Source of the DNA: Capitella teleta
Taxonomy: Eukaryota > Annelida > Polychaeta > Capitellidae
DNA: 64,000 bases
Direction: 5' to 3'
Assembly: GCA_000328365.1 (NCBI GenBank)
Contig: KB309161.1
Location: forward strand, 21,068 to 85,067
Below are positions 53,599 to 64,000 of the stretch, piece after piece (within the stretch, counting starts at the first letter, position 1; each line of letters opens with the position of its first letter). A model generated the notes under the pieces. It did not search any database. It saw only the letters and a list, made by a program, of their open reading frames with translations, and was not told where the DNA came from. The position numbers were made by a program, and so were the translations under genes.

Positions 53599-55776
53599 AG
53601 ACCAACAAACTCTACATCAATCGCACTATACACATTAATGTAATATGCTGGGGTATTTGTGTTAGCGCGACATATTATGTATTTATCGCTGGGAATTGAT
53701 TGCAATAAAGTAACAAGTGCTTGATTATTGTCAATGTTATTCATTTCATTCAATTGATTCCAATATATATTTGTTATTATTTGTTATGCCTGGATCAGCT
53801 CCGACTCTCCCAATTTCAATTCCACTCGCTTCTCCACTCGATTTAAATGCACATTGGCCGTATTTCCCCATATGACCTTGTCATAGTTAATGTAGAGAAG
53901 AGTAAAAGAATTATAAATGGCAAGTAATTTTGCTCTAATAAATATTTTTGAGACTTTTTCATTATTCTAACAAATTCCGATATTTTTTACAGACATGAGA
54001 GACGTTGTTGCCCCAATGGTTGCACCAAATGAGGGAGTTTTCTATCTGAATACCCCAAAAAGTCGTGCAGAACACCGTATCAATGGTCATAATAATAATA
54101 ATTATTATTATTATTACCATTATTAATTTCGTAAAAGAACATATACAGGAAAAATAAACGAATAAAGAAAAACAAAACAATAAAGGTAATGATTCGAATG
54201 ATAAATATAAATGCATACAATAATCAAAATGGAAACTAGGCTGAATAATCCCCTCAAAGAACAAGGAAAGGGTACTTTTACGTCTTTGGGGATTTAAAGA
54301 AATATTCATTAAATGAGGGGTTTTTAATGATTCAATGAGAGTATCATGCTTCTTAGTCTATTTTTATATCTTTTATAAGTAAGTTCATTAAATCAGTTTG
54401 GTATGTTCCTAAATCAAGTATGTAGCTTATTTTTACATGAATCTCCTAAGGCCAGGTAGCCAAGAATTGGAATCCGATTTTGTAGGAATTTGTTTTTCTC
54501 GACCCGGAAATGTGATTATAAAAATACTGGTCTATATTATATCTATGCATTGATGTAATTTGATTTCAAAACTAATAACCATGAAACATGCAAGAGAGAG
54601 GCTAATTATGTTATGATCATATTTGGACATTCACAGATTGTCACCCAAAAAAAGCAATCAATTATTGTTATAAAAGGGCCAGACACTATAAGGGCAATGC
54701 TTTGTGTTAAATTGATTGTAATGTATGGATATCATGCCTTATATGGCAAAAAAAAGCATTAGCAATCTTTAATGTCATATATCATGTAAAATTTTGATCT
54801 GACACCAAATAATATTATGTCAATTATTAAAATCCCAGCCTATATATTATATCTACATATTGATGTAATTTGATTTCACAACTAACCACCACAAAGCAAG
54901 ATATAGGCTAAATTAGTTTATGACTATATTTGGAGACTTGGCAATAAAGGTCTGATTTCATTTAGGCCCTATACATAAAATATTATAGATAAATTTAAAC
55001 ATGTAATAAATAATGAATCATGGCAGGACTCAAAGAGTTCTAACAATCCATGTGATGGATATCTTAGGTTCTTGAGTAAAATTACAACACAATATAAATC
55101 ATCCTTCCCGATAGCCAACAAAAAGGCCAAAAAGAGGGATTGTAATAAATTTAATGGATCACAAATGGACTTATTAAATATTGCTTCCCCAAAAAAAAAA
55201 AAAAAAAAAAAAAAAAACCCCCCAAAAACACATAATAATTAGATTATAAAAGACATGAAAATATTGCAAATGAATTTGCATAGATAAAACATAAAAATAG
55301 ACTCGGGTATAATAGCTCATGCTAAAAAGAAGTACATATTACCCATGCCTGTCTTATGTCTTAAACGTGTAGGCCTACACGCTTGTTCAACTTACATGAG
55401 TTTTCCACCCTTAATTGAGGTGGTATTGCCAAAGCCCAAGAGTATGTGGAACTCGCAATCCAATGAGAAAGTAGCTCTATTCTGATCATTCTGCATGCCT
55501 TGACCGCAAGGTACCAGTGATCGGAGTTTGGATAATGGTTGACCATTATTTCCTCACCATCCACCACGGAACACACATGCACGTCACCTGCAGATAATAC
55601 TTAGAAGATGCCTTCAATTTGGTGTTTGGCGTTTCTGTGCCATTTCTCTTTTTTTTTTTTGCGTTCCTCATTGAATTTCTCTAACAATATTTGTTTTCTC
55701 GACTTTTTTTTTCCTCATTGGAATTCTCCATAATTTTTATTTTTTTATTTTTTTTTTGACAAATGTTTCGACTGAT

Positions 55777-55847
<71 letters not shown>

Positions 55848-58048
55848 CTTCTTCTTCTTCTTCTTCTTCTTCTTCTTCTTCTTCTTCTCTTCTTCTTTAT
55901 ATTTTTTTTTCTTTTTTTTTGTGAGAGAGAGAGAGAGAGCAAAGGAAACATATTCATTTAAAGGGACCCTTCAACACATCTCAACTGTCGTGGCCTCATT
56001 GAACGATACATCAAATTTAGGAAGTACAAAATTTCGCTTTCTTCTTTCATTCAATATCAGGAGTGGTGATTATCAAAAATCTCTGACGGCCATGTTGGCC
56101 ATAACATACGTCTGTTTTGCATAATTTTGTGATAACGAAACGTTGAGATAAGGACTTCTCGTGAAAGACGGATCTAGCTCAGTGATCAACCATGGTAACC
56201 ATGGAAGGCAGAAGACAGATTTAGAATTGTGAGCTTTCCCATTCGTTGCGTATGTTTTATGGGTGTTTGATGTTAGCTGCCCATAAAAATTATGGCTCAC
56301 ACGCATGTTCGGGTGAAGGTGCCATTGAAAACTCCGTCCCTCTGGGCTTTAATCATGCCTCTGACATGGAAGCAGAACTTCCTGATTCAAGAATTTCTCA
56401 CGCAATAGTTCCAGTGAGTTCAGTGAAATATTCTGTACTGCAAATCGGCATTCATTTAAATACAAGTATTTTCTTGACATATATTATCTGACTTTAAAGT
56501 GGTATACGTGTGGTTACTATAGTATTATATCGAGCAACAAAACAATGAAGCTTGCTTATTCATGGTGCGGGGCTCTGTTTGCCATCAAAAGTGGAAATAT
56601 CGCGGAATGATGAGTGCACTCTATTAATTGAGATGAATCTGCATAGATGATGATGAAAATGGAATAGAAATGATAGGAATAATAGCATGACATGTTAGAC
56701 TAGCTATGCCAAGTATTTATTTCTCTTATCTTTGTGTGATTTTTACACTGCGATCTGTTTTATAACACTTTCTCAGAAATGTGTTGCATTATTGAGAAGC
56801 ATTGTAATTGTTAGCATGGAGTAGACTACTTTTGGCCCACTCTGTATACCTACAATTACAATGTACATGTGATAGAATGAACAATGCCAACCAGGTCTCT
56901 TGAGCTTCCAGCTTCAGAGCCAGATAGTCTATGAGATATATAACATTCTGTAGGCTGACTTTCGATTAGGACATCATCAATTCTTTATATCGTCTCACAG
57001 AGAAGCATCATAAAACACATTGCATGACGTGCCTTGCAAGAACACTTTGTCAGGAAATGTTATGGAAATTGCACAGAAACAATTATATCTTCTCAGTTTT
57101 TTATTTCCTTGAATGGAAAAGAAACAAGCATAGCCCTTGTGCTCCTTATCCAATTATCGATGTAAAAATCGGCTCTAAAAACTCACAGAGATGAGCAGGA
57201 CATTCTATATTAGGTTTGATACATGGATGAGTCGTGTCAGGTAGCCGATATGGGGATTATGTACATGACGAAAAAACGAAATGCGATGTTCCACTTGAAC
57301 TAACTCTTATGATCTTATCAATTCTTTAATGGGAGAGAATTTCCCTAGGATCTCACTGTAATACAGTTCATGGGTTATAATTATCAGCTTTCAGGTCTGT
57401 GACTGCTTCCGATTTTAGAAGGTAAACTGTTCTTATCACGGTCGGTTATTTGACGCCTCTTTGGCGTTTTGTGCTGAGATTGAGTACGTAGTACGTAATA
57501 CTTCCCTGTAATTGCGAACTATACGGTTTGATGCATGGGTTCATATCCTTGATAAACGTTACTATCAGAGATAGCCTCGATATAACACAGACCTGTCGCT
57601 CTGATAAGGGGGTCAGAAATATACCAACACGTTATGTCTGTGTAATACGTAAGAATATTGACATGGAAGCATGATAGTCAGCTGCTGAGCCCCAATTGAA
57701 GCAAAATTCACCAGACAATCGTGGCGTCTGTTTCCTTAATGGTGGCTCCTGCTGAAGAGCTTTTTTTCCGAAAAGAGCTGCAGAAAACAATTTGCGCGGT
57801 GTACATAGGCTGCTATTTGACCATTCCATTGGTCATTAGTGACCGGCATCTGCTTTCAAATGGGCCCTTTGGTAGCCATCGTCTTTGGCACTGATGCAAG
57901 TGCTATCTCTTGGGAATTACCCTAAATGCTTTATTTGACCTCATTTCGTCGTCATGGTATCATAGGTTTGTGCTGAATCTTCTGCCATGTTTGCATCAGT
58001 GCCGTAGAAGAAAAAAAAAACCTCATACGATCGTCGCGTGAGTGAGTG
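53599..58048. other. Gene-poor stretch downstream of the lectin gene
   Basis: No gene seen. AT-rich, with an A-run at 55191-55217 and the TTG/TTC microsatellite at 55777-55898. Short open frames at 55361-55582 and 56246-56491 have no recognisable motif. Confidence 0.45.
55777..55898. repeat. (TTG)n then (TTC)n microsatellite
   Basis: About 23 TTG units pass directly into about 16 TTC units, then T-runs and a GA run (55923-55938). Open frames here on either strand are translations of the array only. Confidence 0.95.
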
Positions 58049-58367
58049 ATTGGGGTTTTACGGCTCCACCCAACCCGTTCGGGTGATACGGGCGCCAGAA
58101 CAGAAGGCCCGGGACCGGGGTTTCCCCCTACTCTTATCGATAAATCCCAAGGGCTCTTTATCCTGCATACCACCATAGACAGTAGTACACAGCGCCCCGC
58201 CTTGTTACGCAGTTGGGCAGCACTGCTGAGTCACCGAAGAATTACAATTGTAATTCACAATCATAACGCCCGTGGCCTGATCGGGTCTCGAACCTGGGAC
58301 CTCGACCCCCACGGTCGTCATAGGATTGTAGTCAGCGGTTTAACCCACTGCGCTACCCGGTGCCCCC
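58049..58367 (-). mobile_element. tRNA-derived SINE, family 1, copy C
   Basis: Minus-strand copy of the SINE at 51811-52151, with an intact head (box A ATAGCTCAGTGG equivalent read as TAACCCACTGCGCTACC on the plus strand; box B GGTTCGAGACC). Both flanks carry CGTCGC, a likely target-site duplication. The long open frame over it on the plus strand is fortuitous. Confidence 0.9.
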
Positions 58368-61300
58368 ATACGTCGCAATTCATAAGTAAGCATTCCTGGG
58401 AATCCCTTAATTGGGTCAAAAAGATAGGACAAACATTTGACACCCAATCGCCCTGTGTGAATAATTCAATGTATTCCCTCGTTGATTCATCGACCGGAGA
58501 AGCTAGTGAAAACTTTCGGGATCACTGTATACCGGGAAGTGCGCATCAGAGGACTAAATATTGCATCACTTCCTGTCTCTCTCGTTCATCTTGTCCTAGT
58601 TATTGATCCTGCATTATCCGAATAAATCATGGGTTTTTTGTGACAACTGAAAATGCCATATCGTAGCTCTCTCTCATTCGTATCTAGTCCCCAATTGTAC
58701 TATATACACTCAGAAAGGATATATTTGTTGCATCATGCAATTAGGTAAGATAACCCGCCAAAGACAAAAATAATTACATTGTTCTTGTTGCTTTTAATTC
58801 AAGCATGAACTTAGTTATCTTTAGTTATCTGGTGCCTATGAACTTTGTTTCGCATATATTATTCCGTCGCTAAGTAACCAGCTTTGGTATTTCTCCGAAA
58901 GGTAAATCCAGTGAGAGCTGAAAAAGAATAATCAGATTGGTGAGAAAAACTAATGCTGAATTACGCAGGCAAATACGTTTAGACATAGTACAACAAAAAA
59001 AGGTGATTGCTCTTCTATCCATCACAATGATGATTCTCAATTCCTACAGACACACTTGCGTAATATTACTAAATTGATGTTTTATAAAATCAAATGTCCA
59101 CCCATTGCTGGCAATCTCTTGTCTTCCTTTTTTTATATGGGTCATGCCGGTTATAAAATTATAGTCTATCTCTCTCTTTCTCTTTCTCTATCTGTATATT
59201 TTATGTCTATTGAGGGTAGAGTATTCAGGTGGCCATAATTAAGACCATTGCTATTTGTTTGAAGTTCAAAATAAAATTAATTTCAGTTCATCTCTTTCCT
59301 CTATCGATTAAATCATCTGAATCCTTGCTTACGATTTACGATAAGATCAAGTTGAGCTCATCTTCTTCTGACATCATACCAATCATCTGAAGTTCAAAAG
59401 TAGGAGCATTTCTTCTCGTCTCGATGTGAGCAATCCAAAAATAATGCGTGGGCCAATCCCACACACCAAATTGACTTTCTTCGCAAATTATTTTTGTCTG
59501 TAGATGGGTATCGGGTGCAGAAAAGCATCACTGTGATTGATCTGTTTATCTTCAAGAGAACATCAAAGAAGATCAATCTCATCCTGATTCCACTCCCCAT
59601 GGTCCCCTGCGTCAATTCTCGATCTGTAGACTTTCTGGCAAAGCGAAAAACGCGATGCGCGTAGGCGAAAGGGAAACTCGGTTGTGGTGATTCCAGTTGG
59701 GAGTGAAATCCAAGATTGATTGGTGGGAGACCCGTGGCTGGTGGCTGCTGATATGAATGGAACGATTATAAAGGTCAGCTCAACCTCAACCCCTGGTGCA
59801 TGTAACGCAATTCCTCCTCCAATCCTCTCCCTTGCAGGGGACCATGTCATCATGTGTTTATACATTTGTACAAAGAGCGGTTCCAATTTATGTCAACACA
59901 TCGGAGATGTGGTCCCAAGAGGAATGACAAGTTTGATGGAGTTGACGTGGATCTCATGTGATTCAGAGATGATCTGGATCAAGGCGAGTATAACACTGCG
60001 TGAGATCACAGGGAGATTCATAGAGAATTATTCCTCTGATAATGTGTGAGAAACGTCCCTCATGGGAGTCTGTGAATTAGGCGAGGGCTGGGTTGTTGTT
60101 TTTTGGGGGGGTTTTTTTTGTTGTTTTTTTTTTGTATTTTTGGTTGTTGTTTGATTTTTGTGTAAGCAAGGACTTTGACCGACATGGAAGATGTTTATTC
60201 ACTATGCTATCAAAACAATACTTTTGTGATTATTTTTATACGAAATTTGTTATTAGAATGGAGAATTAAAGAAGAAAAAAATTGAAGAAATGAAATTAAG
60301 TTTCAATCATCTTACAAATGGATGGCTACAACATACACATATGCCTTCCATAAAGTCACATTCAAAATTACCCCACACACAACATGCTCCACGTCCTTCA
60401 AAATTACAGGTTGTTTCAGTAACTCGGCGAAGTTCGCCAGTCACCTTCATTGTACGTGCTAATTCAGCGGTCAGGTCGATGGTGGTGGTTTCTCAAAAAT
60501 GTGGGAAACATTGAAGAAACGTCCTCATGCATCTGGTGACGGATTTTCTGACCTCATCTCTTCGTGATGGAGTAAATTGACCCTCCATCAAGATTCCTAC
60601 TGGAGTCAGTTAGACCTGAAAAAGCGTTTGGGGGCTTTTGTGAGCACAGGCAACAAACTTGGTTCACGTATTCTTGGTGCCATCTGTAACTAATCTCAAT
60701 CACTCAAATTAGACGCGAAATGTGCCGATCCATTTACGGGATATGGCAAAACTCAAGAACAACCATCCTTTTGTGTAAAAGGATGGTTTATAATAAAAGG
60801 AGTTTCTTGTTGGTAAAAGAACTGTTATACAGGAAATACGTTTTTGATAATGCCTCTCGACCATATTCACCAACAGCTAAACGACTGGCTTTAGAAGGAA
60901 TCTGGCAGCATTGGAAATTTGGACGACCCATGCAGCCAGTGTTTGCAGGGAACAGGTCTCACGGGTAAATAGCAAGAGCCATCCAAGATGTTTTTCAGGG
61001 GAAACGCATTGTGTGTACATTGCCTGAAGATTGTTTGGTCATTCAGGGATGATCTGCTCCCATGTGAAGATACACAACTTCTTCTCTATCTGTCAAATGC
61101 TGTTGCATGTGGGCACATCTCTATGCGCATCCTAACCAATGATAGTGATATAGCGGTTTGAGGTTCTGACCGTGAGGGTAACCCGTATGCTCAAGGACCA
61201 GACTTCTAGCCTCTAAGACTGAATTGGTTTTGGCATTGGCAACAATTATTGATAAAGGTCGCTTTGGAAATAAATTTGTGGAATATATTTTCTGTTTGTT

Positions 61301-61536
61301 TTCAGTTCTCTTTTATAAATGCCGTTCTAACTCCAACTGCATTTACTCCTCATAAGGTATGGCCTCATAATTATACATTCATTAGTATTTTGAGTTACAT
61401 GAATTATAATAAAATTTAAGATATATAGAAGATACGGTATCTCAGTTCATGTAATATTGTTGAAAATCTTGGTCGACTCAGATCACGTAATCTGTCACCA
61501 TTGCACATGCCAGACGCGCTCTTTCTGGTTGTGATA

Positions 61537-61571
<35 letters not shown>

Positions 61572-64000
61572 CCAGGTCTCTTCATTGCTTTCCTTGAGTT
61601 GAACTCTCCTGTTAGCCATGATGTTGTCAATAATTGGAATATTCGTTAATTGCTCGGCTCTATGGAGTGGAGAGTGTTCATCATGTAAATGCTGGAAGGA
61701 AGTATTTTGTTTCTTAACACAGGCAAACAATTCAATGAGATCCCACCCAGTTCAGATGCTGTACGTCCATCAGGTATTCTGTACTTTTTGTACAAATTTG
61801 ATCACGCAGAGTGTATTCGTTTGGGAACTCCTTATTCGGGATCCCCTCGTGCCAAGTCCAAATGAATGGGAATGTCATAGCACTCAAAGATCAATAATGA
61901 TGATTTCATGGGGTAATTACTGATAAATTGAAATTGCTAATTATTCGAGATTATGAGACATAATTGAGTTGAATGAGGTGGATTCATCCCTAGGAGGTTC
62001 AAATCATTCGGCATATATAAAACGCATCCTCATATATTCATAATACATGTCTTCCGAAATGTTCACATTCTCCATCTCATCAATATTGCATTATTTTATG
62101 CTAATTAGCGGCTAAATAATTAATTAATTACTACTTCTCAACTTTTTTTATTGCTTATGCCTTTGCTTACCTATATAAACATTTTGATATGTCATTTGCT
62201 ATGATGCAAGCATTATCAAAAATTAGCTAATTAACGCCCAATTAAGCCTAATGAATAATGAGATAAGATACAGGTTGTGTCTTAGGCCAAAAAAAATCAT
62301 CTAAAGTACCCAAATAATATGTGTACCAAATGTCATGCTTGTGATCACAAACGCCCGCGAATTGGTCTTACTGACTCAAGTGTACTCCTGACCAGATGAT
62401 GCAGTTTGCTGACGACGCATCGGCATGCCTTCATGCGCTGAAGACGTCTCTGGCAGAGTGGGGAGTCAGGATTGGACCTCGGAATGGGTGGTGAGCATCA
62501 TGAAGCCGTCGCCAAACCGGGTTTGAACTTATCAGGCGACCATGCAGCCCGATTGTGGACGGCTTAAGATGCTGTGACTGGGAGGAATTTGTTCCGGAGA
62601 TGCCGGATTCGGATGGCTCTGACCTGGTGGCAACTGGTCACCCTAAACCCTCCCAACCCTGGCTCTGTCTCAGACAGCACCCGTTTCACGCAATCGCGAA
62701 AAAAGATGTCGTTGAGAGGTGGACGCCAAATGATGAGAGACCTGATGGCGGTCCAATCCCGCTCGCAGCATCCCAATTGCCTCCCATCATTGTGCCTCTG
62801 TTAGACGTGTCATCGCAAAAATCAAGGTGGCAGATATTTGAGGCATGGATACAGGTTACTCATCCACAAAATGAAATCGACACGTATATTGTTTGGATGA
62901 ATTTTAGGTGAAACTCCAGTTTTTCTGCTGCTCTCTATACAAGACTGAAATTGACACGCATGTCGATTTCGCAGCCGCCACAATCCGCCTCTGGAACCCT
63001 TTCACGTACCCTTAAAATTTTCATACATATTGTTTCCACGATTGATCACGTTATGGGTATTTTTGTTGCACTGCGTTGCTTTTAGTAAATGAAACCCCGC
63101 GATCACCACTTTATATAATTTACTGACAACATCTCATCGCCTGACTGCAATCCCATGCCACCAGATGGATTTTTGAGGCTTCTATCGATGCACGCGTTAT
63201 GGTTGCTTTCAAACAATTAATTCGATGTTTTTCGATTATTTAGCCATTGACTTCGCTTTGCAGCAAAATTGTACGATTATACATGTAATTATAAGGAGGC
63301 CTGGCTATACTGTAGATTGTAGTTCTATAAAAATTAATGCTTGGGATCTGCAGATTAGAACGTATCAATACATTGTAATGAGATATAGCATCGGCCATGG
63401 TATAGGCACCCAACCATGATGATATCATTGATTAGTCGACGAATAATTAAACCTTTAGGTTTTGTTGTCGCTTTTGCGAGCGGAATGATCTTGTTGTCCT
63501 CATCGTAGCAGACTGACATCCCTAATCGCTGTTCTCAACATAGATGCCTTTATACGGCTCAGACCTGTCGTTCCAATAAACCGATCAAAATTTTAATGTC
63601 TGATATCTGCCTGAAGCCAGGGTGAAACATATTTTAAACTTAATAGAAATACACACAACATGTACATGCATATGACTAATGTGCAATGCTTACTATTACC
63701 AAACAACCAAGCTAGTGATATCCAATGTGTATTTTAATAACACCGGTAAGGCCAATCGGATTGACAAATGAATTCAGCAGGAGTTCAGTGACATACGATT
63801 ACTGATCTCCCAAACAGCTATATTTAGAGTGTCCTTGGGTCACATGGATGCATCATCATAGAGTGAACGAGGTTCCTTTGTGTGCAAAAAAAAGCAGTAA
63901 AGTACTAAACATGTCCTTAACAGATAATGGTCTCTGCTCACTGCCTGCAGGGCTAGCTGTTCAATATGCATGTAGTTGTGGTGCAATCAGTGTCTACAAA
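58368..64000. other. Gene-poor end of window with unidentified decayed coding pieces
   Basis: No intact gene seen. Plus-strand pieces at about 60720-61165 (RKYVFDNASRPYSPTAKRLA; NAVACGHISMRILTNDSDIA) look like remains of a real protein, broken by stops, with a TNDSDIAV motif like that of PIN/FEN-type nuclease folds; I cannot name it. A piece at about 62398-62500 (MMQFADDASACLHALKTSLA) recalls an RT FADD box but has no further support. T-runs lie at 60108-60135 and 61541-61570. Confidence 0.35.

Noticed and set aside
55745-56124. Open frames on both strands with poly-Leu/Phe or poly-Arg/Thr
   Set aside because: Translations of the TTG/TTC microsatellite.
58046-58606. 186-codon plus-strand frame
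   Set aside because: Most of it lies over the SINE at 58049-58367 in reverse; the remainder has no motif.
61416-61730. Minus-strand frame with an ankyrin-like SPLHRAEQ stretch
   Set aside because: One weak repeat-like match joined to a poly-Lys run from a T homopolymer; not enough to call a gene.
62398-62910. Possible reverse-transcriptase FADD box and following frames
   Set aside because: Only a single short motif; no other RT block in order, so it is not called as an element.

Overview
This is a metazoan nuclear window, AT-rich and repeat-bearing, with two runs of N (21488-21537 and 40180-40247). The gene families point to an invertebrate animal: a polyserase-like CUB/trypsin protein, an EGF plus C-type-lectin protein, Ig domains, a DUF229-like protein, CR1/L2-type LINE relics and tRNA-derived SINEs. 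Most introns inside the genes are only about 45-61 nt, alongside a few of 0.2-2.4 kb. I cannot fix the phylum from this window alone.

Layout. 1-4.6 kb holds a broken HECT-domain gene piece, a CpG-rich cluster of palindromes and CCAAT boxes, two Ty3/gypsy fossils lying head to head, a ~60-bp minisatellite and a LINE relic. 10.0-11.9 kb (+) is a DUF229/sulfatase-like gene. 15.8-16.2 kb is a LINE relic with its 3' end. 17.5-24.1 kb (-) is a 17-exon gene for a type II membrane protein: cytoplasmic tail, transmembrane helix, Pro/Thr stalk, four Ig domains, then a complete FAD-linked gulonolactone/arabinonolactone-oxidase-like enzyme. 25.5 kb (-) has a possible 40-residue membrane microprotein. 28.5-30.4 kb (-) is a three-exon orphan gene. 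33.4-38.2 kb (-) is a CUB-CUB-protease-protease-CUB-protease gene in which the middle protease has lost two catalytic residues. 46.1-53.6 kb (+) is a secreted protein with three EGF domains and three C-type lectin domains, with recent tandem copies of the EGF exon. The rest is mostly gene-poor: microsatellites, three copies of one ~330-bp SINE, a different tRNA-like SINE next to an inverted copy of a protease exon, and a 775-bp element with terminal inverted repeats whose body is packed with GTAC words.

The most unusual item is the Ig-ectodomain/oxidase fusion at 17.5-24.1 kb. Its exon phases agree across the whole chain (apart from one assembly gap inside the Ig region), the Tyr at the usual FAD-linking His position suggests non-covalent FAD, and the C-terminal His-Trp-Ala-Lys motif is intact. 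The three secreted or surface proteins (Ig-oxidase, polyserase, lectin) would suit surface recognition or defence, but nothing in the sequence links them as one system.
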